A stretch of DNA of 13,197 bases from an uncultured Microbacteriaceae bacterium (lineage in GTDB: Bacteria > Actinomycetota > Actinomycetes > Actinomycetales > Microbacteriaceae), in the NCBI GenBank assembly GCA_946481135.1, contig CAMLMQ010000065.1:1-13197 (forward strand). The letters are read 5' to 3'. Both the position numbers and the translations under genes were made by a program. Positions 6,611 through 13,197 of this stretch are shown in pieces; position 1 is the first letter of the stretch, and every line of letters starts with the position of its first letter. The notes beneath the pieces are model-generated. The model saw only the letters and a program-made list of their open reading frames with translations, ran no database searches and was not told where the DNA came from.

Positions 6611-8071
6611 TCAGGCGACGGGGAGGTTGAGGGGCGGCGGCTCCCCGGCGTCGCTCAGGGCCCGGGCGACGAGGCGGTGGCGGGTGTCGATCGCCTGACC
6701 GATGTCGCGGGCGAGCTCGGGATGGGTACGCACGAGCGCGTCGATCACGGCGAGCGGCACGAAGAGCACGGCGAGGTCGACGAGCGCCACCACCTCGGCG
6801 CCCGCGACCTGACGCGTGAGGGCGGTGACTCCGAGCACGTCGTCGCGGCCGAGGGTCGCGAGCGGCAGCCGCGCGCCGCGGGATGCCGGCACCGAGAGCT
6901 CGACGTTGCCGCTGATGATGATGCGCACCCCGTCGGGCACGGCGCCGGCGCGCTGGACGACCTCGCCCTCGCCGAACCGCTGCAGGCACGCACCCTGATC
7001 GGCGAGCGCGGCCGCCTCGTCGGGCGTGAGGTAGAAGCGAGGCGCGAGGCGACGCAGGTGCTCCTCGGTGCGCGCGGGCGTCGCGAAGTTGTCGGTGAGG
7101 TCGCGGTCGAGGTGCAGCCCCGCCCGCCGCGCCGCGTACCAGAGCCGGGTGCGGAACAGGCCGAGCGTGCCGTAGGACTTCGCCGGACTCGTCAGCGGGA
7201 TGCTCACCTCATACCAGGTCTTGCGGATCGGGATCGCCGACGCCTCGTCGTCGGGGTGCCGTTCGGGGAGCCCGTTGGCCACGGCCACGATGCAGTCGAT
7301 GACCTCCTGCGGCGGGTCGTCGGTAGCGAAGCGCACGGTCGTCGACGCGCAGTAGGGCGACGTGGCGCGCGTGAGGTTGCGGAACGAGGCTCCGGCGAGG
7401 GTCGAGTTCGGGATGACCAGGATGCCGTTGAGGGTGTCGAGGTGGGTGGCCCGCCAGTTGACCGCGACCACGCGGCCCCGCCCGTCCGGGGTCTCGATGA
7501 AGTCCCCGAGCTCGAAAGGCTGCTCGAACAGCAGCAGAAGCCCCGACAGCACCGAGCCGACGGCGTTCTGCAGCGCGAGGCCGATGACGATCGAGCCGAT
7601 GCCGAGAGCGGTGAAGAAGCCGCCGATGTCGGCGCCCCAGATCCAGCCGAACAGCACGGCGAGGCAGATGACGATGAGCAGCACGCGCGCGATGTCGACG
7701 AAGATCGACGGGATGCGGTTGCGCCACGACCCCCGCCGCGCGGTGACGAAGATGGCGAGGTTGAGGCCGTTCAGCAGCACGAGGATGAGCACGAAGCCGA
7801 ACGCGGTCGCCGCGACCTTCGGCCACGTGAACTCCTCGTTGCCCGCCTCCTGCGGGATCTGCGTGAAGAGCACGATGATCGCCCCGAGCGGCACGAGCAC
7901 GTTCCGCACGAGCAGCACGATGTGGGCTCCGGGGGTGCCGCGGCGCACCATCGCGGTGTGCACCTCGCCGAGCACGAGCAGCGCGATGGGCAACCCGATG
8001 ATGACGGAGGCCGCCGGCCAGAACCAGGGCTCGGCGAGGATGTCGCCCAGCGCCGCGAAGAGGTCGCCCAT
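6611..8071 (-). CDS. MscS-family channel with C-terminal cyclic-nucleotide-binding-like domain
   Basis: This 486-residue membrane protein has the layout of a bacterial cyclic-nucleotide-gated (bCNG) channel of the MscS superfamily. Hydrophobic segments are at about 17-36, 50-71, 84-110 and 125-145. The Gly/Ala-rich pore helix is at about 150-182 (LGIGSIVIGLALQNAVGSVL), and the MscS beta domain follows with FEQPFELGDFIE and VIPNSTLAG. An alpha/beta domain runs to about 345, and a cyclic-nucleotide-binding-like fold to about 460. In that fold the phosphate-binding cassette is poor: the usual FGE is LGV (Val415) and the usual Arg is Ala423. Binding of cAMP or cGMP is therefore doubtful. The ATG at 8071 comes 5 bases after the cyclase stop, with no clear ribosome binding signal of its own, so translation is probably coupled. 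An upstream in-frame start at 8263 would lie inside the cyclase gene. The pair's order and sizes resemble my memory of M. tuberculosis Rv2435c-Rv2434c. Confidence 0.9.
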   Translation of the reverse strand: MGDLFAALGDILAEPWFWPAASVIIGLPIALLVLGEVHTAMVRRGTPGAHIVLLVRNVLVPLGAIIVLFTQIPQEAGNEEFTWPKVAATAFGFVLILVLLNGLNLAIFVTARRGSWRNRIPSIFVDIARVLLIVICLAVLFGWIWGADIGGFFTALGIGSIVIGLALQNAVGSVLSGLLLLFEQPFELGDFIETPDGRGRVVAVNWRATHLDTLNGILVIPNSTLAGASFRNLTRATSPYCASTTVRFATDDPPQEVIDCIVAVANGLPERHPDDEASAIPIRKTWYEVSIPLTSPAKSYGTLGLFRTRLWYAARRAGLHLDRDLTDNFATPARTEEHLRRLAPRFYLTPDEAAALADQGACLQRFGEGEVVQRAGAVPDGVRIIISGNVELSVPASRGARLPLATLGRDDVLGVTALTRQVAGAEVVALVDLAVLFVPLAVIDALVRTHPELARDIGQAIDTRHRLVARALSDAGEPPPLNLPVA

Positions 8072-8076
8072 GACGC

Positions 8077-10230
8077 TCAGAGGTCGGCCGAGACCGGGTC
8101 GATGCGCCAGACGCGCTGCCAGCCGGTGCTCGTCTCGACGACCCCGGAGTCGGTGTAGGGCAGCGCGTCGGGGATCTTGTCGACGACCCGCTGCGTGACG
8201 AACACACCCGACTCGGTCGCACCGCCCTGCAGCCGGAACGCGAGGCTCACCGCGTCGCCCCACAGGTCGTACACCATCGACGACCGGCCGACGAGACCGC
8301 TCGTGACGGTGCCGGTGTCGATGCCGACCCGTACGTGGAGGTCGGCGCCCTGCTGCGCGCCGAACCGCTCGACGATGCGCGAGATGTCGAGGGAGAACTG
8401 CACCGCGCGGCGGGCGTTGTCGACCCGGGGAACCGTGAGGCCGCAGCTCGCGAGGTATCCCGCCCGGGTGCTGCGCACCCGCTCGACGCCGTGCATCTCG
8501 GCGGCGTCGTCGAAGGCGCGGAAGATCTCGTTGAGCAGGTCGAGCGCCTTCTCGGAGTCGACGCCGCGCCCGTACTCCTCGAAGCCGACCACGTCGGCGA
8601 AGAGCACCGTCACCTCCTGGTGGTCCTCGACGATCGTGCGCGCCCCCTCGCGGTAGCGCTTCGCGACGGTCTCGGGCATGAGGGTGCGCAGCAGGCGCTC
8701 GTTCTCCTGCCGCTGCTCCTCGAGCAGCGCGTTCTTCAGCTCGAGGCTGCGGCTCATCTCGTTGAACGCGCTCGCGACGTCGGCGAGCTCGTCGCTCTCC
8801 CCGGCCTCCACCTGCACGCCCGTCTCCCCCGCGGCGATGCGGCGGGCGGCATCCCGCAAGCGTCTCAGGGGCCGCACCGCGAGTCCCGCGATGATGACCG
8901 AGATCAGCGAGACGACCGCGACGAGGATGGCGGACGAGATCGCGAGACGGCTCGTGAAGTCGTCGACGGGCGCGAGCGCCTCACCGGCGTCGATCTCGGC
9001 GACGATCGCCCAGCGGATGACGCCGTCGGGCGAGATCGGGGCGTAGGCGGCGATCGAACGCACCCCGAGGTAGTTGCCCGACGTGACGAGCCCGGTCTGG
9101 CCGTTGAAGGCGTTCGACACCGCCTCGGTCGCGACCGTCTGCAGCAGGAGCGTCTGGCCCGTCGCGACGGCCTGCTCGGCCCGGTCGAGCGGGAGCCCGG
9201 CATTCGTCGCCGCCTCGAGATAGGTGTCGGGGTCTTCGACGAGGTCGCGTGAGACCGAACGCATGAGTCCGTCCTCGCCCACGAGGTACGCCTCGCCCGA
9301 CCGGCCGAGTCCGCTCTCGTCCCAGTTGCGCCCTCCGGTCATCACGGCGTCGATGCGCTCGACCGGCAGGCGCACGGCGATCGCCCCGACGATCGCGTCG
9401 TCGCTCGCGAGCGGGGCGACCGCCCATCCGGTCGGAGCGTCGAGGGCGGGTGCGTAGCCCTCGAAGTCGCCGAAGGTGACCGCGTCGAGGCGGTTGCCCG
9501 ACATCGCCTTCTGGAACGCGAGCGCGAGGTTCGTGAAGCTGTACGGCCCGTCGACGAGGTCGGCCCCGAGGTCGACATCCTTGTTGACCGAGTAGACGAC
9601 CTGCCCCGCGGCCGAGATGAGCACGAGGCCGGGATAGTCGGAGAGCCGCGCGAGGCGCCGCAGGTAGTCGTGGTGCTCGGCATGGGCCGCCGACCACGCG
9701 GAGCCGTCCCCGGCGTCGTCGGTCGCGGAGGCGTCGTCGCCGCCCCGCACGGTGTAGTGGTAGAGGAGGTACCGGGCCGCCGCCGACGCCGGGATGAAGC
9801 TCGACGCGTCGGACTCGCGTCCCGTGGCCTCGTTGAGCCGCGGGCCGAAGTCGTCGGTGAAGTAGGCGACGAGCTCGGCCTCCTGTTCGGGCGTGAGCTC
9901 GCCCTCCTCGAGGTCGTCGAACGCCTCCGCGAACGCGATCTCGGCGTCGACGAGGGCGCTGTCGCGGCTGGCCAGAAGGAGCGAGTTCTCGACGCCGTCG
10001 AAGAGCGACACGATCTGCCGGGCGCGCGAGTCGCGCACCTCGACCAAGCGGTCGTACGCCGCGTCCGTGAGCGACTCCGTGCCGTTGATGTAGCCGATGA
10101 CCCCGACGACGACGTTCGACCCGACGCTCACCAGCAGCAGCATGAGCAGCAGCAGCGACTTGATGCTCAGCGAGGAGCGTCTCCGGGGACGCACGGCGGC
10201 GTGCATGCCCGGCGCGTCGTCGACCGTCAC
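8077..10230 (-). CDS. Membrane receptor with HAMP and atypical class III cyclase domain
   Basis: This 717-residue protein has a short basic N-terminus, TM1 at about 22-48, an extracellular sensor of about 375 residues (probably Cache-like), TM2 at about 427-452, a HAMP domain (about 453-503), a helical linker and a class III cyclase domain (about 535-700). FADVVGF gives the first metal Asp (Asp546), and YDLWGD gives the base-contacting Asp655. But the segment that is usually KxKTIGDAY reads RVRSTRAGY: the purine-selecting Lys is Arg586, and the second metal Asp is Ala590. The transition-state Asn is Ser662, while the Arg four residues on (Arg666) is kept. Because both metal ligands come from one chain, a homodimer could not restore them. 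Activity is thus doubtful, and a signalling role without catalysis is possible. The GTG start is chosen for GGGAGG 5 bases upstream. The gene leads an operon with the channel gene. Confidence 0.88.
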   Translation of the reverse strand: MTVDDAPGMHAAVRPRRRSSLSIKSLLLLMLLLVSVGSNVVVGVIGYINGTESLTDAAYDRLVEVRDSRARQIVSLFDGVENSLLLASRDSALVDAEIAFAEAFDDLEEGELTPEQEAELVAYFTDDFGPRLNEATGRESDASSFIPASAAARYLLYHYTVRGGDDASATDDAGDGSAWSAAHAEHHDYLRRLARLSDYPGLVLISAAGQVVYSVNKDVDLGADLVDGPYSFTNLALAFQKAMSGNRLDAVTFGDFEGYAPALDAPTGWAVAPLASDDAIVGAIAVRLPVERIDAVMTGGRNWDESGLGRSGEAYLVGEDGLMRSVSRDLVEDPDTYLEAATNAGLPLDRAEQAVATGQTLLLQTVATEAVSNAFNGQTGLVTSGNYLGVRSIAAYAPISPDGVIRWAIVAEIDAGEALAPVDDFTSRLAISSAILVAVVSLISVIIAGLAVRPLRRLRDAARRIAAGETGVQVEAGESDELADVASAFNEMSRSLELKNALLEEQRQENERLLRTLMPETVAKRYREGARTIVEDHQEVTVLFADVVGFEEYGRGVDSEKALDLLNEIFRAFDDAAEMHGVERVRSTRAGYLASCGLTVPRVDNARRAVQFSLDISRIVERFGAQQGADLHVRVGIDTGTVTSGLVGRSSMVYDLWGDAVSLAFRLQGGATESGVFVTQRVVDKIPDALPYTDSGVVETSTGWQRVWRIDPVSADL

Positions 10231-10235
10231 CGCAG

Positions 10236-10241
10236 CCTCCC
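10236..10241 (-). promoter_or_regulatory. Ribosome binding site that sets the cyclase start
   Basis: GGGAGG on the minus strand lies 5 bases before the GTG at 10230. The longer reading would start at a TTG at 10251 with no such signal, so I place the start at the GTG and lose seven residues. Confidence 0.75.
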
Positions 10242-10268
10242 GGGATGCCAAGGCGAAAGAGTTGACTC

Positions 10269-10274
10269 ACTGTA
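10269..10274 (-). promoter_or_regulatory. Weak -10 candidate for the cyclase operon
   Basis: TACAGT on the minus strand matches four of six positions of the -10 consensus and lies about 40 bases before the GTG start. No good -35 hexamer sits at the right distance. This is a suggestion only. Confidence 0.2.
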
Positions 10275-10319
10275 GCGGGAGACGGGCACGGCGCAGTCCC
10301 CCGATATCCGAGACAATGG

Positions 10320-10333
10320 GTGGACACGTCCAC
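10320..10333. promoter_or_regulatory. 14-base inverted repeat in the divergent gap
   Basis: GTGGAC (10320-10325) and GTCCAC (10328-10333) form perfect 6-base arms around AC. The site lies 28 bases before the DUF3105 ATG and about 90 bases before the cyclase GTG, in the gap between the divergent operons. It could be an operator or a leader hairpin. I do not recognise it as the site of a known regulator. Confidence 0.35.
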
Positions 10334-10352
10334 GAATCCGGACCCGAACCCT

Positions 10353-10356
10353 GGAG
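10353..10356 (+). promoter_or_regulatory. Ribosome binding site that sets the DUF3105 start
   Basis: GGAG lies 5 bases before the ATG at 10362. The alternative GTG at 10320 lies inside the inverted repeat and lacks such a signal. Confidence 0.55.
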
Positions 10357-10361
10357 CGCGC

Positions 10362-11039
10362 ATGGCCACGCCCCCGAAGAAGACCGAGCCGACCATCAAG
10401 GAGCAGCGCGCCCTGAAGCGCGCCGCCCAGCTCGAGGCCCTCAAGAAGAAGGAGGCCGCCTCGAAGCGCAACCGCATCATCGGCATCGTCGTCGCGGTGG
10501 TCGCCCTCCTGGGCATCATCGCGGGCGTGACGACGGTGATCGTGATCGAGTCGCAGCCGCAGGTCGTGGCGATCGGCGACGGCGACCTCGACGACCGGGT
10601 CGAGGTCTACGCCGATCTCCCCGCCGACCACGTCACGGGTCGCGTCAGCTACGACGTCGAGCCGCCCGTCGGCGGACAGCACAACGCGACGTGGCTGCAG
10701 TGCGGCATCTACGACGAGGAGCAGCAGAACGAGAACGCGGTGCACTCCCTCGAGCACGGCGCGATCTGGTTGACCTACGACCCCGGGTTCGCGACGGATG
10801 CCCAGATCGAGGCCCTGCGCGACCTCGCCCGCGAGCGCGGCAGCTACATGCTCGTCTCGCCCTACCCGGGCATCGGCGAGGCGATGGCGGCGTCGGCGTG
10901 GGGCGCGCAGCTGCGCTTCGACGACGTCGACGATCCGGTGCTCGCCGCCTTCATCGAGCGGTACTGGCGCAGCGCCCAGGCTCCCGAGCCCATGGCGACG
11001 TGCGACAGCCCGCTGATCGGGCCCGGCGCCGTCTCATGA
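10362..11039 (+). CDS. Membrane-anchored DUF3105 domain protein
   Basis: This 225-residue protein has unknown biochemical function. Residues 1-38 are Lys/Arg/Ala-rich and should lie in the cytoplasm. One membrane segment spans about 39-62 (IIGIVVAVVALLGIIAGV), and the DUF3105 domain (about 85-220) should face outward. The family's conserved residues are visible: His107 in GGQHNATW, Cys114 in LQCGIY, and His128, Glu131 and His132 in AVHSLEHGAIWLTYDP, plus a late Cys214. This cluster of His and Cys could bind a metal, but that is inference. The ATG at 10362 is preferred over a GTG at 10320 because of the GGAG signal and because the basic cytoplasmic tail then starts the protein. Its stop overlaps the next start (ATGA), so the two products are probably made and used together. 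Confidence 0.85.
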   Translation: MATPPKKTEPTIKEQRALKRAAQLEALKKKEAASKRNRIIGIVVAVVALLGIIAGVTTVIVIESQPQVVAIGDGDLDDRVEVYADLPADHVTGRVSYDVEPPVGGQHNATWLQCGIYDEEQQNENAVHSLEHGAIWLTYDPGFATDAQIEALRDLARERGSYMLVSPYPGIGEAMAASAWGAQLRFDDVDDPVLAAFIERYWRSAQAPEPMATCDSPLIGPGAVS

Positions 11040-11680
11040 CGCGCGTCACCCCGCGGGTGATCGCCGCCGCCCTGGTCGCGGCGGTGGTGCTCGCGGGGGG
11101 CGGGTTCCTCGTCGGACGACTCACGTCGCCGGTCGCCCCGCCGCCGACCACCGAAAGCGCGGCGGCGGGCTTCCTGCGTGACATGCAGGTGCACCACGCA
11201 CAGGCCGTGCTCATGGCGATGCTCGTCCGCGACCGCACCGACGACGAGACCGTGCGGGTGATCGCGTACGACATCGCGACGGCGCAGGCGGGCCAAGCCG
11301 GGCAGATGTACGGACTGCTGGATGCGTGGGGCCTGCCGCAGGCCGGACCCGCCCCAGCGATGCAGTGGACCGAGCTGCCGACGATCGACGGCTCGACCGG
11401 CGGCGGGCACTCGATGGGCGACGACCCGGCGGCGGGCATGCCGGGGATGGTGACCGACGCCCAGCTCGCGGAGCTGCGGGCGGCGAGCGGCGACGACGCG
11501 GTGCGCCTCTTCCTCGAGTTGATGATCGAGCACCACCGCGGCGGCGTCGAGATGGCGGAGGCGGTGCTCGCGCGCAGCGACGTGCCGCAGGTGGTGAACC
11601 TCGCCACCGGCATCGTGCGCGCCCAGCTCAGCGAGATCCAGGCGATGGAGACCCTCCTCGCCGCCCTCCCGCCGGCTTAG
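11036..11680 (+). CDS. DUF305 family protein, His/Met-rich, membrane-anchored or exported
   Basis: This 214-residue protein begins with a hydrophobic segment (about 7-26), either an uncleaved anchor or a signal peptide without a clear cleavage site. Its DUF305 fold is a helical bundle. The paired-histidine motifs DMQVHHAQAV (His53, His54) and LMIEHHRGGVEMA (His166, His167) are visible, with Met50, Met60, Met62, Met91, Met163 and Met173 nearby. The loop GGGHSMGDD and GMPGM adds more His and Met. Such residues suit copper or another soft metal, and some DUF305 proteins (for example CopM of Synechocystis) bind copper. Metal binding here is inferred. The start ATG overlaps the DUF3105 stop and has no clear ribosome signal, which points to coupled translation. 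Confidence 0.87.
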   Translation: MTRVTPRVIAAALVAAVVLAGGGFLVGRLTSPVAPPPTTESAAAGFLRDMQVHHAQAVLMAMLVRDRTDDETVRVIAYDIATAQAGQAGQMYGLLDAWGLPQAGPAPAMQWTELPTIDGSTGGGHSMGDDPAAGMPGMVTDAQLAELRAASGDDAVRLFLELMIEHHRGGVEMAEAVLARSDVPQVVNLATGIVRAQLSEIQAMETLLAALPPA

Positions 11681-11716
11681 CGCGCGACGCGCTCATCCGT
11701 CACATGTGCGACGGAT
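11679..11716. terminator. Tandem hairpins between converging genes
   Basis: AGCGCG (11679-11684) pairs with CGCGCT (11688-11693) around a 3-base loop, starting within the DUF305 stop codon. Next to it, ATCCGTC (11695-11701) pairs with GACGGAT (11710-11716) around an 8-base loop. Neither has a T-tract. Their position between the converging DUF305 and ABC exporter genes suggests a two-way terminator. The gap totals 66 bases and holds nothing else I can name. Confidence 0.4.
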
Positions 11717-11749
11717 TACCCGTTCGAGCGCCCCCGGATCGACGGATTA
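11710..11749. repeat. Short direct repeat CGACGGATTA
   Basis: The 10-mer CGACGGATTA occurs at 11709-11718 and again at 11740-11749. The second copy contains the stop codon of the ABC exporter gene. An inverted copy of its core (ATCCGTC, 11695-11701) can pair with either copy, so two alternative hairpins are possible. It is short and may be chance. Confidence 0.35.
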
Positions 11750-13197
11750 GTCGGGAACGGCGGCGGAGGGAGTCGCCGAGGCGAGTTGCTCGGCGAAGAG
11801 CCGGGCGTAGAGTCCGCCCGCCGCGAGCAGTTCGGCGTGCGTGCCCTGCTCGGCGATGCGACCCGCCTCGACGACGAGGATGACGTCGGCGCCGACGACG
11901 GTCGAGAGCCGGTGGGCGATCGCGAGGGTCGTGCGGCCGCGTGACGCGTCGTCGAGCGCGCGCTGCACGACCCGCTCCGAGACGGTGTCGAGGGCACTCG
12001 TCGCCTCGTCCAGGATGAGCACCGCGGGGTCCTTGAGCAGCACCCGGGCGATCGCGACCCGCTGCTTCTCGCCGCCCGACAGGCGGTAGCCGCGCTCGCC
12101 GACGACGGTGTCGTAACCGTCGGGGAACGAGGCGATCGTGTCGTGGATGTTCGCCGAGCGTGCCGCCGCCTCGAGTTCGGCGTCAGTCGCGTCGGGCTTG
12201 GCGTACCGCAGGTTCTCGGCGATCGTCGCGTGGAAGAGGTAGGTCTCCTGGCTCACGATGCCGATCGCGTCAACGAGCGAGCCGCGCTTCAGGTCGCGCA
12301 CATCCTCGCCGGCGAAGACGACCCGTCCGCCGGTGACCTCGTGCAACCGCGGAACGAGGTAGGAGATGGTGGTCTTGCCGGCCCCCGACGGCCCGACGAA
12401 GGCCGCGTAGGTGCCGGGCTCGAGCGCGAAGCTCACCCCGCGCAGGGTGAGCGGCGCATCCGGCCCCTGATCCGGGTAGCGGAACTCGACGCCCTCGAAC
12501 GCGACCTCCCCGAGCCGCGTCGGGTCGACGGGCTTCGCGTCGGGTGCATCGGTGATCGCGGGCACGAGGTCGAGGTACTCGAAGATGCGCGCGAACAGCG
12601 CCTGCGAGGTCTGCAGATCGAGAGCAACCCGCAGCAACCCCATGAGCGGCCACATGAGACGCGCCTGCACCGTCGTGAAGGCGACGACCGTGCCGGCGGT
12701 GACGGCGACATCCTGGGTGATCAGCCAGGCGGCGACGAGGTAGATGACCGCCGGGATGGTGGAGAGCACGACGCTCACGACGGCGAAGAACCACTGCCCC
12801 GCCATCGCCTGCTGCACCTGGAGCGAGATCTGGCGCCCGTTCTCGTCGGCGTAGCGGTCGACCTCGGCCTGCTGCCGGTTGAACGCCTTCGCGAGCAGCA
12901 CCCCCGAGACGCTCAGCGTCTCCTGGGTGATCGCCGTCATGTCCGACAGCGACTCCTGCGTCTTCGTGGCGATGCGCGCGCGCACCTGGCCGACGCGGCG
13001 CTGCACGACGACGAGGATCGGGAAGAGCACGACCGCGACGAGCGTCATCTGCCATGACAGCAGGATCATCGCCACGAGCGCGGCGATGACGGTCACGGTG
13101 TTGCCGATGACGCTCTGCACGGTGTTGCTCAGCACGCCCGCCACGCCGCCGACGTCGTTCTGCAGCCGCGACTGGATGACGCCGGTCTTGGTGCGCG
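11747..13197 (-). CDS. ABC exporter, permease fused to ATPase (5' end outside window)
   Basis: This is the 3' part of a half-transporter ABC exporter. At least 483 residues are present, and the frame runs open to the window edge (it reads RTKTGVIQSRLQNDVGG there), so one or two membrane helices and the start are missing. The visible part has four hydrophobic segments and an ATPase domain. That domain has Walker A GPSGAGKTT (12394-12368), the Q-loop IVSQETYLF, the signature LSGGEKQR (12082-12059), Walker B VLILDEATSALD with the catalytic Glu, and the H-loop IAHRLS. All catalytic residues are intact, so it should work as a homodimer or as the active half of a heterodimer. The NDVGG and coupling-loop segments match lipid or drug exporters of the MsbA/LmrA type. 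Substrate cannot be told. A GTG at 13144 is internal, not the start. It converges with the DUF305 gene. Confidence 0.93.
   Translation of the reverse strand, partial: RTKTGVIQSRLQNDVGGVAGVLSNTVQSVIGNTVTVIAALVAMILLSWQMTLVAVVLFPILVVVQRRVGQVRARIATKTQESLSDMTAITQETLSVSGVLLAKAFNRQQAEVDRYADENGRQISLQVQQAMAGQWFFAVVSVVLSTIPAVIYLVAAWLITQDVAVTAGTVVAFTTVQARLMWPLMGLLRVALDLQTSQALFARIFEYLDLVPAITDAPDAKPVDPTRLGEVAFEGVEFRYPDQGPDAPLTLRGVSFALEPGTYAAFVGPSGAGKTTISYLVPRLHEVTGGRVVFAGEDVRDLKRGSLVDAIGIVSQETYLFHATIAENLRYAKPDATDAELEAAARSANIHDTIASFPDGYDTVVGERGYRLSGGEKQRVAIARVLLKDPAVLILDEATSALDTVSERVVQRALDDASRGRTTLAIAHRLSTVVGADVILVVEAGRIAEQGTHAELLAAGGLYARLFAEQLASATPSAAVPD

Noticed and set aside
6677..8158. Long plus-strand open frames opposite the channel and cyclase genes
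   Set aside because: They have shadow composition, no ribosome binding site and no recognisable domain. The minus strand encodes convincing proteins throughout.
8072..8263. An N-terminal extension of the channel gene starting at 8263
   Set aside because: It would be a 64-residue Arg-rich stretch inside the cyclase coding region in another frame. The hydrophobic channel sequence begins at the ATG at 8071.
10231..10251. TTG at 10251 as the cyclase start
   Set aside because: TTG is rare and there is no signal before it. GGGAGG, 5 bases before the GTG at 10230, lies inside this longer reading.
1..13197. tRNA, rRNA, CRISPR array, insertion sequence, riboswitch or phage features
   Set aside because: I looked for repeat-spacer patterns, terminal inverted repeats, transposase motifs and tRNA-like cloverleaf segments and saw none. 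Base composition looks even throughout, judged by eye only.

Overview
The window is very GC-rich DNA with actinobacterial traits: dense gene packing, GTG starts, GAAGGAG-type ribosome binding sites, a carbohydrate ABC importer whose operon has no ATPase gene, and the DUF3105/DUF305 gene pair. I infer a high-GC actinobacterium, possibly of the Microbacteriaceae, but there is no rRNA or tRNA to settle this. I see no mobile element, CRISPR array or RNA gene. The window is cut at both ends. Only the 3' part of an ABC exporter gene is present at the right edge.

Region 1 (about 90-6557) is a sugar import and hydrolysis locus. A lipoprotein solute-binding protein, two CUT1-type permeases and a GH2 glycoside hydrolase form a tight operon on the minus strand. 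A divergent LacI-family regulator lies on the plus strand. The 133-base gap between regulator and operon holds at least two inverted repeats of LacI-operator type, which overlap the likely operon promoter. The binding protein should capture an oligosaccharide or glycoside, the permeases import it with an ATPase encoded elsewhere, and the cytoplasmic GH2 enzyme cleaves it.

Region 2 (6611-10230, minus strand) is the most interesting part. It is a two-gene operon of a membrane receptor with a class III nucleotidyl cyclase domain (TM, large extracellular sensor, TM, HAMP, cyclase) and, 5 bases downstream, an MscS-type channel ending in a cyclic-nucleotide-binding-like domain. The architecture suggests that a cyclase gates a channel. 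But the cyclase lacks one of the two metal-binding aspartates and the transition-state asparagine, and the channel's nucleotide pocket lacks the conserved glutamate and arginine. Both halves of the signalling pair depart from the canonical chemistry together.

Region 3 (10362-11680, plus strand) holds two overlapping genes for a membrane-anchored DUF3105 protein and a His/Met-rich DUF305 protein. It is divergent from the cyclase. Hairpins follow it, and then a converging ABC exporter gene (11747 to the window edge).
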